DNA of 64,000 nucleotides from a virus. The stretch spans positions 1-64,000 of the IMG/VR virus record IMGVR_UViG_3300025141_014429; one strand, given 5' to 3'. Of the stretch, positions 7,016-13,204 are shown in pieces (position 1 is the stretch's first letter; each line of letters opens with the position of its first letter). The notes under the pieces were generated by a model. That model was not told the DNA's origin, ran no database searches, and saw only the letters and a list, made by a program, of their open reading frames with translations. Position numbers and translations under genes: made by a program.

Positions 7016-7219
7016 ATGCTAAAGAAGTCAGACATTCCTAACCTGCCCGGGAAGACAGTTATTATAACACACACTAACAAGACATATGAAATAATCTCAG
7101 CAAGTGTAGTTAGATGGGCAGGTCTCGTCGCAGTCCTAAGAGACGCGGAAGGAGAAGAACGAAAAATAGCAATACACACCTCAGTCTGGGACCCACAACG
7201 CAATGCGTATATACTATAG
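7016..7219 (+). CDS. Small beta-rich protein, 67 aa
   Basis: Starts PGKTVIITHTNKTYEIISAS, a pattern of alternating strands, and looks like a small barrel. AGAGGAGTAAC ribosome site. Third gene of the promoter 10 unit. No assigned function. Confidence 0.7.
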   Translation: MLKKSDIPNLPGKTVIITHTNKTYEIISASVVRWAGLVAVLRDAEGEERKIAIHTSVWDPQRNAYIL

Positions 7220-7235
7220 TCTCAAAAATCAAAAG

Positions 7236-7265
7236 CGTGTAAATTGCTAAAACAACTCGTATAAT
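7236..7265 (+). promoter_or_regulatory. Array promoter 11 (CGTGTAAA variant)
   Basis: CGTGTAAA 7236-7243, 16 bp, TATAAT 7260-7265. Leader lacks ACCAACCAA. It drives the gene pair at 7298 and 7515. Confidence 0.83.
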
Positions 7266-7297
7266 ATAAACACCTAATAAATAAAAGGAAAACCACT

Positions 7298-7510
7298 ATG
7301 ACAGAATCATATACACAACAAGAAGTAGAAGAACGAGCTAAACGCATCTTAAGCCAGTCAGGAGGACTAAGACGAGGAACTATCAATGAGTTTCGTAATA
7401 TGGCAAGCGGTGGAACTGAATACGGTATACGTGAGACTTATTACCCTGGAAAACCAAATCAGTTCTTTAGCGATGTCTTAGCTATTATTGAAGAATCAGA
7501 AGAAGGATAA
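7298..7510 (+). CDS. Small protein, second member of the three-copy family
   Basis: 70 aa, closely similar to the product of 381-596: YTQQEVEERAKRIL, GTINEFRNMASG, YGIRETYYPGKPNQFF. The conserved NEFR and YYPxKPNQFF blocks suggest a folded domain with a shared partner. Followed 4 bases later by the third, diverged copy. Function unknown. Confidence 0.85.
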   Translation: MTESYTQQEVEERAKRILSQSGGLRRGTINEFRNMASGGTEYGIRETYYPGKPNQFFSDVLAIIEESEEG

Positions 7511-7514
7511 ACAC

Positions 7515-7727
7515 ATGAAAACAAAACATACAAAACGAGACGTCGAACAACTCGGCCTTCAGATACTCGGCATGCCCGCATATGAACGTATGAATATTCT
7601 AACAGAAATGGCTGAGTACGCATCAACGCAAGATCATCCACTTAGAGACGAGTTCTATCCCCATAAGACACCCAAGTATTTCAGAGCTGTGATCTCTTAT
7701 GTCTTTCAGAACGGTGCCTTGAGTTAA
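7515..7727 (+). CDS. Small protein, third and diverged member of the family
   Basis: 70 aa. The start at 7515 follows AGAAGGATAAACAC. It keeps the layout of the two other copies: a DVEQLGLQILGMP helix, then LTEMAEYAS, then RDEFYPHKTPKYFRAVI. The identical residues are reduced to the structural core. Adjacent tandem position suggests local duplication followed by divergence. Confidence 0.78.
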   Translation: MKTKHTKRDVEQLGLQILGMPAYERMNILTEMAEYASTQDHPLRDEFYPHKTPKYFRAVISYVFQNGALS

Positions 7728-8177
7728 TCCCTATACTCCCAGAAGAGTAGGGCACGAGACGTCTTGCGCCCCGTGCACGCGATGTAGATTTCTCTTCGTT
7801 CGGCAGTGGCCAAAGAGCCACTGCCCTGGGCTCATGGAGCAGCCCTAGTACTCTGTCGTGTATAGCCTAAAAAACCTTTACAGTTCATTCCGGAAAAGAT
7901 AGCTCGCGCCCCGCGCGTGTAGAATGGACTTAGGGCGCGAGATAACTTGCGCTCGAGAACATGTTTTTTTGAAGACAACACAGCTTTTTCATTGACAGAC
8001 AGTACTTGACTGTACTCCCGCCGGACCCAGAGTCAATCCCAGACACCCCGTCATCACCCGGCAGCCCTTTTGGACAAGACGGCTCGCGCCCCGAGCGAGC
8101 GCGCGCACGTGGACACATCCCCACGCGTCACAGACAGCAACAAAGTGAACAAAGTGCGCGCCCTGGAGTCAACTTTT
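7728..8177 (+). other. 450-bp GC-rich noncoding island with strong hairpins
   Basis: No convincing gene on either strand; short frames here are compositional. The GC content is well above the surroundings. GGCAGTGGC 7802-7810 pairs with GCCACTGCC 7817-7825. AGAGTA 7744-7749 pairs with TACTCT 7849-7854, and CACGA 7753-7757 with TCGTG 7856-7860, the latter crossing the former. CTCGCGCCC 7903-7911 pairs with GGGCGCGAG 7933-7941, or alternatively GCGCGAG 7935-7941 with CTTGCGC 7946-7952. GCGCCCCG occurs three times (about 7766, 7907, 8086). Probably one or more structured RNAs or a control locus. Identity unknown. Confidence 0.55.
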
Positions 8178-8207
8178 CGTGTAAATCCCATCACTACACT
8201 GTATAAT
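8178..8207 (+). promoter_or_regulatory. Array promoter 12 (CGTGTAAA variant)
   Basis: CGTGTAAA 8178-8185, 16 bp, TATAAT 8202-8207. Leader ends CCCAAGGAAACATC. It drives the gene at 8239. Confidence 0.83.
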
Positions 8208-8238
8208 AAGATCATAACAAAAAACCCAAGGAAACATC

Positions 8239-8655
8239 ATGTCACTCGATCATCTTATCCCACAAGACGTATTCATAGACGGACTAGTCAATGGAGTCGC
8301 AATCCCGGCTCAGTCGTCCACTGAGCTCTACACTTTCGGCACGCGTCTTATTGACTTCGTAAATAATGCAAACAACGAGTACTGGGCAGGTTGGCACCCT
8401 TCGAAGACCGATCAGCTGATCATTGATCGCAACAACATACACATGATCGACATCGCCTTGGAAGCAGGCAAACTCATTTTCCTTATGCCCAGTAACGGCG
8501 CGGCACAGGATTTGCCAAAAGAGTTTGGACATGGCGCAGTCGGTGTTATTCTCTTCTGCATGCTTGAGAACGAGCAGATCAAAGAGACAACAGCTCCAAA
8601 GGCAGTCGAAGAGCCAAAGCCGAAGCGGCCGGCTCCCAATTTTGATATGCTGTAA
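8239..8655 (+). CDS. Hypothetical protein, 138 aa
   Basis: Soluble domain followed by a Pro/Lys-rich tail (EEPKPKRPAP) ending in NFDML, a short hydrophobic end that could be a docking tag. Base composition is richer in G+C than its neighbours. Two long minus-strand frames overlap it but lack start signals. Own promoter and AAGGAAACATC ribosome site. Function unknown. Confidence 0.8.
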   Translation: MSLDHLIPQDVFIDGLVNGVAIPAQSSTELYTFGTRLIDFVNNANNEYWAGWHPSKTDQLIIDRNNIHMIDIALEAGKLIFLMPSNGAAQDLPKEFGHGAVGVILFCMLENEQIKETTAPKAVEEPKPKRPAPNFDML

Positions 8656-8706
8656 TGCACTCCCCTCTCCACAATTGTCACAAAAAACCGAGGCATGCGC
8701 AAAACA

Positions 8707-8736
8707 CGTGCATAACCTCTTGGGCTCCTGTATAAT
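8707..8736 (+). promoter_or_regulatory. Array promoter 13 (CGTGCATA variant)
   Basis: CGTGCATA 8707-8714, 16 bp, TATAAT 8731-8736. Leader CAACCAACCAAGGAGTTATT. It drives the gene at 8764. Confidence 0.83.
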
Positions 8737-8763
8737 ATAGGGGCAACCAACCAAGGAGTTATT

Positions 8764-9078
8764 ATGAGTGTTTTACGTAAAGTCAAAGGTCAAGAGCTGA
8801 AGCTGGGAATATATTGGGAGCATGAAATATATTTCGCTCCTATCAAGGATAAGAACACCGGTAAGACTATTATGATACCGATGAAAAAGAAGATAGGTCC
8901 GTTTTATAACCATGTGTTTGTATGGACTGGCAGCTTCTGGTGTCCCAAGACCCGTTTTGAAAGATGGAGTGGAACACCAAAACTACAACAAATCAATCAA
9001 CGTTATGCTGATAGACCTACTCATTTTGTGGACCACATATTCGGTACCGATGAGGACGGCAACTCTAAGTTTGCTTAG
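8764..9078 (+). CDS. Hypothetical protein, 104 aa
   Basis: Basic, Trp/Tyr/Phe-rich soluble protein, monocistronic, with the canonical CCAAGGAGTTATT ribosome site. No recognisable family. Confidence 0.78.
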   Translation: MSVLRKVKGQELKLGIYWEHEIYFAPIKDKNTGKTIMIPMKKKIGPFYNHVFVWTGSFWCPKTRFERWSGTPKLQQINQRYADRPTHFVDHIFGTDEDGNSKFA

Positions 9079-9082
9079 AATT

Positions 9083-9112
9083 CATGCATATTTCAAAACC
9101 ACTTATTATAAT
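9083..9112 (+). promoter_or_regulatory. Array promoter 14 (CATGCATA variant)
   Basis: CATGCATA 9083-9090, 16 bp, TATAAT 9107-9112. Leader ACCAACCAATGGAG. It drives the gene at 9142. Confidence 0.78.
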
Positions 9113-9141
9113 ATAAACACCACCAACCAATGGAGAATATT

Positions 9142-9390
9142 ATGTCACAACATAAAACAAAATCAAATCAAGAGTTTTCAATCGAAAGACCTATCAAAAA
9201 ATCTCGTAAGGCACACAAATGCTGTTCATGTCAAAAAACAATACCCGCTAAGTCAAGCTATGTTCGAACAGTCGGTGTATCTGAATCCTATCGACATTAT
9301 GGTAACGACTTTTTTAGCAACGCATGGCATCAAGAATGTCTAGAAGACCATCAAGGATATATCCGCGATCGTTTAAGACGACAAGGATAG
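9142..9390 (+). CDS. Small zinc-finger-like protein, 82 aa
   Basis: The start at 9142 follows AATGGAGAATATT. KCCSCQKTI provides a CxxC knuckle around residue 27, and NAWHQEC provides His and Cys about 40 residues later, a treble-clef or Fpg-type finger layout. Basic at both ends. Probably binds nucleic acid or a protein partner. The zinc site is inferred from spacing only. Confidence 0.72.
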   Translation: MSQHKTKSNQEFSIERPIKKSRKAHKCCSCQKTIPAKSSYVRTVGVSESYRHYGNDFFSNAWHQECLEDHQGYIRDRLRRQG

Positions 9391-9398
9391 CAATATCC

Positions 9399-9428
9399 CG
9401 TGCAAATTTACAGATGCATCCGTATAAT
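9399..9428 (+). promoter_or_regulatory. Array promoter 15
   Basis: CGTGCAAA 9399-9406, 16 bp, TATAAT 9423-9428. Leader ACCAACCAATAAGG. It drives the gene at 9462. Confidence 0.86.
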
Positions 9429-9461
9429 ATAAACACCTACCAACCAATAAGGAAATATAAC

Positions 9462-9710
9462 ATGTTCAAAGTTTACGTTACATTTAAGACTGGAGATCGT
9501 CACCTCGACACCGATTGGTGCGATGAGAAGAAGCTGATGCAATCCTTATATCGTCTTATTCATGGACCGGTCGCTCGGTTAAACATTATCAAGGAAATAC
9601 GCGTTGTCGATCAAGATGACTATACTATATTCCTCAGTCAGGAAGGCAAACAAATCTTTCCTGCTATATTAACGCAACCGCAGGATAACAATCACATCAT
9701 TCAAAACTAA
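9462..9710 (+). CDS. Hypothetical protein, 82 aa
   Basis: Start at 9462 behind AATAAGGAAATATAAC; an upstream in-frame ATG lies inside the previous gene. The opening FKVYVTFKTGDRHLDTDW is a pair of beta strands followed by a helix. Unknown family. Its 3' end is overlapped by an open frame lacking a normal start (9681-9864). Confidence 0.75.
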   Translation: MFKVYVTFKTGDRHLDTDWCDEKKLMQSLYRLIHGPVARLNIIKEIRVVDQDDYTIFLSQEGKQIFPAILTQPQDNNHIIQN

Positions 9711-9864
9711 AATCCTTCGTATCATTCAGTTCTCACTTAGAGCGTTCGGTCAAGAGAATAGCAGAATAGTTATCAAGGTTCTAGAAGCACTAGAACGCGA
9801 ACACATCAAAGAGGAAGAGAAGTGGTTGCGTATCAATGGCCACAACTGGAAAATCAGCAGGTGA
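9681..9864 (+). other. Coding-like frame without a canonical start codon
   Basis: After the stop TAA of the +1 frame near 9670, a frame stays open to TGA at 9862-9864. It encodes about 58 helical, charged residues (for example LEALEREHIKEEEKWLRING), which look protein-like. No ATG, GTG or TTG lies near a ribosome site; only ATA or ATC follow CGCAGGATAACA. It could be a degraded gene, a non-canonical start, or a +1 frameshift extension of the upstream gene. Confidence 0.3.
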
Positions 9865-9871
9865 CAACTCA

Positions 9872-9901
9872 CGTGCAAAACATAAAACCAATCTGTATAA
9901 T
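9872..9901 (+). promoter_or_regulatory. Array promoter 16
   Basis: CGTGCAAA 9872-9879, 16 bp, TATAAT 9896-9901. Leader ACACACCAACCAAAGGAG. It drives the gene at 9929. Confidence 0.87.
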
Positions 9902-9928
9902 ATAAACACACCAACCAAAGGAGAATAC

Positions 9929-10153
9929 ATGCGATCATCAATCATCATTACAGTTCTAGTTAAGAATATAGTTTGGGACACAGATAGTCAAGAGGATATT
10001 ATTGAAAATAACCTCCCAGAAGAAGTACCTGTCCAAGTCGATCTAGCTTCAATACATAGTTTTGATTGTATCAATAAACAAATATGCAATCACCTTTCAG
10101 ACGAATATGGATGGTTGATCTCTGACTATGATTTAGAAGGTTATTCAAAATAA
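9929..10153 (+). CDS. Hypothetical protein, 74 aa
   Basis: Start at 9929 after AAAGGAGAATAC. A strand (SIIITVLVKNIVW) is followed by an acidic segment. No family assigned; monocistronic. Confidence 0.72.
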   Translation: MRSSIIITVLVKNIVWDTDSQEDIIENNLPEEVPVQVDLASIHSFDCINKQICNHLSDEYGWLISDYDLEGYSK

Positions 10154-10162
10154 ATCAAAACA

Positions 10163-10192
10163 CGTGCAAAATCAATTAGAGTTCTGTATAAT
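10163..10192 (+). promoter_or_regulatory. Array promoter 17
   Basis: CGTGCAAA 10163-10170, 16 bp, TATAAT 10187-10192. Leader ACCAACCAATAAGG. It drives the 40-aa gene at 10224. Confidence 0.86.
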
Positions 10193-10223
10193 ATAAACAC
10201 ATACCAACCAATAAGGAAACATT

Positions 10224-10346
10224 ATGAAAAACCAATCACCAACACAACCTTTTTTCGATCTCATTGAAAAAGAGTTAAAAGAATATGAACAAAAAATCGC
10301 ACAAAAAAATGGACATCAATCTAAAACGCGTGCAAAATCAAAATAA
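10224..10346 (+). CDS. Very small protein, 40 aa
   Basis: MKNQSPTQPFFDLIEKELK followed by a Lys/Gln-rich helix and basic tail. It has its own complete promoter, leader and AAGGAAACATT ribosome site, which argues that it is made. The promoter of the next gene overlaps its last six codons. Confidence 0.62.
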   Translation: MKNQSPTQPFFDLIEKELKEYEQKIAQKNGHQSKTRAKSK

Positions 10347-10358
10347 CCACTGTATAAT
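10329..10358 (+). promoter_or_regulatory. Array promoter 18
   Basis: CGTGCAAA 10329-10336, 16 bp, TATAAT 10353-10358. Long leader with two AACCAATAA copies before AAGGAG. It drives the gene at 10401. Confidence 0.86.
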
Positions 10359-10400
10359 ATAAACACCTAACCAATAATAAACAACCAATAAGGAGTCAAT

Positions 10401-10832
10401 ATGACTATTTCAAATAAAACAACCCTTCAAGAGCTTATCAAACTCGGTCTATTTTCAGAAGCTGATATCGAAAAGTTCAATAAAAAACTTCAAAGAGCAG
10501 CTGATAGCCAAGCTCGTAAAGCCTTAGTAGATGGCACCATGTCAGCTATCAAAGCTCTAGTTCAATCAGAAGTCCATAATGGAAATAAGTATTGGTCTGT
10601 TAAAACAGCAGCTCATAGCCTTGGTTTCATGAGTTATATCCAAGCTGATAGAGGGATCGTTCTCAAAGCTCTTACAAAGTTAACTGAGGAAGGGTATTTA
10701 ACTAAGATTGGTCTTAAAACCGTCGAAGGTAAGCTAACAGAGTTAACGCCTAAACAAGTTAACGCATTCCAAATCCGTTATGTAGTTACCCCCGTTGAAG
10801 CTGAAGGCGCTATCGTTCCAGTGGCCAAGTAA
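10401..10832 (+). CDS. Helical protein with repeated LQELIKLG module, 143 aa
   Basis: The first 45 residues (TLQELIKLGLFSEADIEKF...KLQRAADSQARKAL) recur in the proteins at 14265 (TLQELVDSGVITAADVAKFEKRL) and 11302 (TLKELVDLGLISQEM). They define a small paralogous module. The remainder looks like a winged-helix-type domain (LKALTKLTEEGYLTKIGLKT). I infer a DNA-binding or regulatory role; not proven. Confidence 0.78.
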   Translation: MTISNKTTLQELIKLGLFSEADIEKFNKKLQRAADSQARKALVDGTMSAIKALVQSEVHNGNKYWSVKTAAHSLGFMSYIQADRGIVLKALTKLTEEGYLTKIGLKTVEGKLTELTPKQVNAFQIRYVVTPVEAEGAIVPVAK

Positions 10833-10842
10833 GGCCCTGGAG

Positions 10843-10869
10843 GTGGGAGGACTTTAACCGGTCCCCCAC
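10843..10869 (+). terminator. Hairpin after gene 10401-10832
   Basis: GTGGGAGGAC 10843-10852 pairs with GTCCCCCAC 10861-10869 (one bulged A). A T-rich stretch (TTTTATTTT) starts 10 bases later. Likely terminator, slightly imperfect. Confidence 0.5.
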
Positions 10870-10887
10870 TGCCCTCACTTTTATTTT

Positions 10888-10917
10888 CGTGCAAAATCAA
10901 TATCATAGTTGTATAAT
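10888..10917 (+). promoter_or_regulatory. Array promoter 19
   Basis: CGTGCAAA 10888-10895, 16 bp, TATAAT 10912-10917. Leader CATCAACCAAAGGA. It drives the genes at 10945 and 11302. Confidence 0.86.
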
Positions 10918-10944
10918 ATAAACACATCAACCAAAGGATATATT

Positions 10945-11292
10945 ATGAAATACTTTTCAATCGACTATCGTTCACCCCCTTCTGGAATGGGACAAATCAT
11001 TGACACCAAAAAACCTGAGAAGGTTGGAGATCAATATAACTTCATTCTTATTGACTACGGTACTGATCCTCATGAAGATCCCAGCTATGTCATGACAAAA
11101 TACTTCTATTCAGAACAAGCAGCAGAAGAAGGATGGGCAGGAGCAGTTCTTCCCCAAATATTTCAATTCCTTCGAGACTCCAAAGTTACACATGTCCATG
11201 ACAGTGAGCTATCATATGAAGAGGAAGGGGCAGACGAGGATGGGTATTTCCTATTAGATCGCTGGATCGAAATTATGAATTCATATTTATAG
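10945..11292 (+). CDS. Hypothetical protein, 115 aa
   Basis: Start at 10945 after CAAAGGATATATT. Acidic soluble protein, aromatic-rich, no motif recognised. Followed by a small gene with a GGAGACAAA ribosome site 9 bases later. Confidence 0.75.
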   Translation: MKYFSIDYRSPPSGMGQIIDTKKPEKVGDQYNFILIDYGTDPHEDPSYVMTKYFYSEQAAEEGWAGAVLPQIFQFLRDSKVTHVHDSELSYEEEGADEDGYFLLDRWIEIMNSYL

Positions 11293-11301
11293 GAGACAAA
11301 A

Positions 11302-11454
11302 ATGGATGTCAGTGCACTTACGCTCAAAGAGTTGGTAGACCTAGGTCTGATATCTCAGGAGATGATCATACGAATTCAAACCCGTGCTGATCGTCAACTT
11401 GAGAGGATGGCACAAAACCATAAGTTGAGCAATTACATAAAACGAAAAAAATAA
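11302..11454 (+). CDS. Small protein, isolated LxELVxLG module, 50 aa
   Basis: SALTLKELVDLGLISQEMII and a basic tail (IQTRADRQLERM, KRKK) match the N-terminal module of the proteins at 10401 and 14265 without the C-terminal domain. It may act as a partner or competitor of the longer paralogues. TAGGAGACAAAA ribosome site. Confidence 0.68.
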   Translation: MDVSALTLKELVDLGLISQEMIIRIQTRADRQLERMAQNHKLSNYIKRKK

Positions 11455-11469
11455 ACTTTTTTTGAAGTT

Positions 11470-11521
11470 GGTCATTTTTTGACCGGTTTCCAATACGGAG
11501 CTCAAAATAATATGGTATAAT
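11470..11521 (+). promoter_or_regulatory. Sigma-A promoter with GGTCA/TGACC inverted repeat
   Basis: The inverted repeat GGTCA 11470-11474 / TGACC 11480-11484 is followed by a -10 element TATAAT at 11516-11521 within ATATGGTATAATATATC. There is no CGTGCAAA box. The same arrangement, base for base over much of its length, lies upstream of the paralogous sigma gene on the minus strand (17771-17822). The leader carries ACCAACCAACAAGGAG. Distinct promoter class, probably controlled at the repeat. Confidence 0.65.
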
Positions 11522-11552
11522 ATATCTATACCAACCAACAAGGAGTTTATTT

Positions 11553-12017
11553 ATGAATATCAACATTAATGAATATATCAAACTAGTTCACCATATCGCT
11601 CACAAATACCGATGGGCAGGAGCCGCTCATGAGGACTTGGTCAGTGCTGGGATAGAGGGACTAGTTGAGGCTAAGGAGAGATTTGACCCTGAAATGGGGA
11701 ACAAATACATTACTTATGCACATTGGTGGGTCCGAGCTTATATCCAAAAAGCTGTCAATTCTCACATCAAAAATAATCATAAATCATTGAATCAAGAGGA
11801 TAGCCTAGGGCGTCAGGGAATAGATAAGGTTGCTGCTGAATATGAAGCTGATACCGAATCATTGATGGCACCTTATATTGAAAGACTCTTAGCTGTATTA
11901 GCTCTATCTGAGCGTGTTATTATTTCAAAAAGATTTGATTTAAAAGGTCCGATACCCACCAAAAGAGAAGAGGTCCTTGAGGAAGCCCGATCTGAGCTAT
12001 CAGCATTGAAGGTATAA
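11553..12017 (+). CDS. Region-2-only sigma factor A (gp55-like), 154 aa
   Basis: Residues about 20-70 form sigma-70 region 2: EDLVSAGIEGLVEAKERFDP, then YITYAHWWVRAYIQKAV, which is the -10 recognition and melting helix with its conserved aromatics. The C-terminus keeps the first helix of region 4 (LALSERVIISKRFDL), but the helix-turn-helix that would follow is replaced by a short helix. T4 late sigma gp55 is likewise region 2 without region 4. Paralogue at 17258-17740; an orphan region 4 protein lies at 43065-43295. It probably directs host RNA polymerase to one phage promoter class. Confidence 0.85.
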   Translation: MNININEYIKLVHHIAHKYRWAGAAHEDLVSAGIEGLVEAKERFDPEMGNKYITYAHWWVRAYIQKAVNSHIKNNHKSLNQEDSLGRQGIDKVAAEYEADTESLMAPYIERLLAVLALSERVIISKRFDLKGPIPTKREEVLEEARSELSALKV

Positions 12018-12053
12018 AACCCCGATGGTTAGCTAAAAAAAGATAAATAAATA

Positions 12054-12083
12054 CGTGTAAAACTCAATATTTAGAAGTATAAT
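12054..12083 (+). promoter_or_regulatory. Array promoter 20 (CGTGTAAA variant)
   Basis: CGTGTAAA 12054-12061, 16 bp, TATAAT 12078-12083. A long A/C-rich leader precedes the gene at 12141. Just upstream, AACCCCGATGGTTAG (12018-12032) resembles the anti-leader loop of RNA B. Confidence 0.82.
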
Positions 12084-12140
12084 ATAACCATATAATAAAA
12101 CAACCCAACAAATCCAAATCAACATACCAAGGAAACAAAT

Positions 12141-13019
12141 ATGACAAATTTTTTAGAAGGAAGCAAGACTGTTAGACCCGAGACACCTATCATTGACAGT
12201 GTAGCAGAATTTACGCCTGATGCACTTAATCAAGACGGTATTTGGGCACATGCTTTCGATGAGTCAAACGACATTGAGATACCAGCGTACTTAGACAATC
12301 CTATCAAAACAGGACTAAGTTATATGGACTACATTCTTGGTGACGCAGGGTTCTATCCAACACAGTGTACCATCTTAACAGGTGACCCTGGATGTGGAAA
12401 GACTACTATGGCTCTCGAGATGGCATCTGCTATGCGTGGGCTCGGCTCTAATGTCGCATTTGCTTCCTGTGAGATGCGAAGAGAGATGGTCGCTAAATTT
12501 CAAAAGCGGCTCAAAGCAGAACATCCGATCAAAGTCATTACAGACAAGATCGTGCGAACTGCTAGAGGTTCTACCCGTGTTCCCTTTGCATCTCACGTTC
12601 CAACTCTCATTGAGACATGCGAGCGAATCCGTGCGCAAGATCCTGATAAGCCGTTCGTCCTCATTATTGATTCCCTTCAGGAGTTAGATGATGGACACTT
12701 CGGGACCGGGCGCAAGACATCGAAGACAGCATATCGTGCGCTGGACCGACTCAACAGTTACTGCAAGCAGACAGAATGTACTTTGATAGTCATTGGTCAG
12801 GTAACAAAGTCGGGTCAAATGGCCGGTAGCAATGATATCAAGCATCTCATCGATGCACATCTTCATCTATCAGTAGAACAAAAGGATGAAGAGATGCGAG
12901 GTGCTAGAATACTCCAAGCAACAAAGAATAGGTTTGCTGGATGCGGTCAGCTGGTGTTCCTCCAGATGAAGTCCGAAGGATTGCAGGAAATCGCACGTCT
13001 CAAGGAGAGCTCTTTATAA
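12141..13019 (+). CDS. RadA/Sms-like RecA-fold ATPase, 292 aa
   Basis: Walker A GDPGCGKT at residues 81-88, Walker B FVLIIDS at 172-178, and a KNRFA sequence at 262-266 matching the KNRFG motif diagnostic of RadA. It lacks both the N-terminal zinc finger and the C-terminal Lon-like domain of bacterial RadA, so it is a minimal core. Known RadA proteins are branch-migration helicases in recombination. By analogy this protein would help phage recombination-dependent replication. DnaB- or RecA-type relatives are less likely given KNRF. Confidence 0.85.
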   Translation: MTNFLEGSKTVRPETPIIDSVAEFTPDALNQDGIWAHAFDESNDIEIPAYLDNPIKTGLSYMDYILGDAGFYPTQCTILTGDPGCGKTTMALEMASAMRGLGSNVAFASCEMRREMVAKFQKRLKAEHPIKVITDKIVRTARGSTRVPFASHVPTLIETCERIRAQDPDKPFVLIIDSLQELDDGHFGTGRKTSKTAYRALDRLNSYCKQTECTLIVIGQVTKSGQMAGSNDIKHLIDAHLHLSVEQKDEEMRGARILQATKNRFAGCGQLVFLQMKSEGLQEIARLKESSL

Positions 13020-13030
13020 GTTATTAGATG

Positions 13031-13116
13031 TGTGTCGTTCATTGGTTGGTTACCTTTATGGGCGGTAGGTAAGAACGACACAAACTCCGATGGTTGGACC
13101 TACCGCCCACTTTTTT
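13031..13116 (+). ncRNA. Candidate RNA B: perfect pseudoknot with anti-leader loops and U-run
   Basis: Stem 1: TGTGTCGTTC 13031-13040 with GAACGACACA 13073-13082. Stem 2: TGGGCGGTAGGT 13059-13070 with ACCTACCGCCCA 13098-13109. The order 1-2-1'-2' is a classical H-type pseudoknot, followed by TTTTTT 13111-13116. Loop ATTGGTTGGT 13041-13050 is the exact complement of ACCAACCAAT. Loop AACTCCGATGGTTGG 13083-13097 is complementary to CCAACCA and to the SD GGAGTT of the array leaders. Located in the 3' UTR of the RadA-like gene, one base before the tRNA. Confidence 0.7.
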
Positions 13117-13117
13117 A

Positions 13118-13191
13118 GCACCAATAGCTCAAATGGAAAGAGCATCCGCCTTCTAAGCGGACGGTTGCAGGTTCGAGTCCTGCTTGGTGTA
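13118..13191 (+). tRNA. tRNA-Arg (anticodon UCU)
   Basis: Full cloverleaf: acceptor GCACCAA/TTGGTGT (one G-U), D stem GCTC/GAGC, anticodon stem TCCGC/GCGGA with loop CTTCTAA, T stem GCAGG/CCTGC with loop TTCGAGT, discriminator A13191. Anticodon TCT at 13152-13154 reads AGA, the dominant arginine codon of the AT-rich genes to the right. CCA is not encoded. It lies between two pseudoknot RNAs and has no promoter of its own in between. Confidence 0.95.
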
Positions 13192-13204
13192 CAGACTTAA
13201 ACAT

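Noticed and set aside
8284-8786. Two long minus-strand frames of 156 and 124 codons opposite 8239-8655
   Set aside because: No ribosome site or promoter on that strand; the plus-strand gene has both, and the sense protein has normal composition.
11481-11521. TTGACC upstream of sigma A as a classical -35 box
   Set aside because: Distance to TATAAT is about 31 bp, far beyond a usable spacer; TTGACC is part of the inverted repeat.
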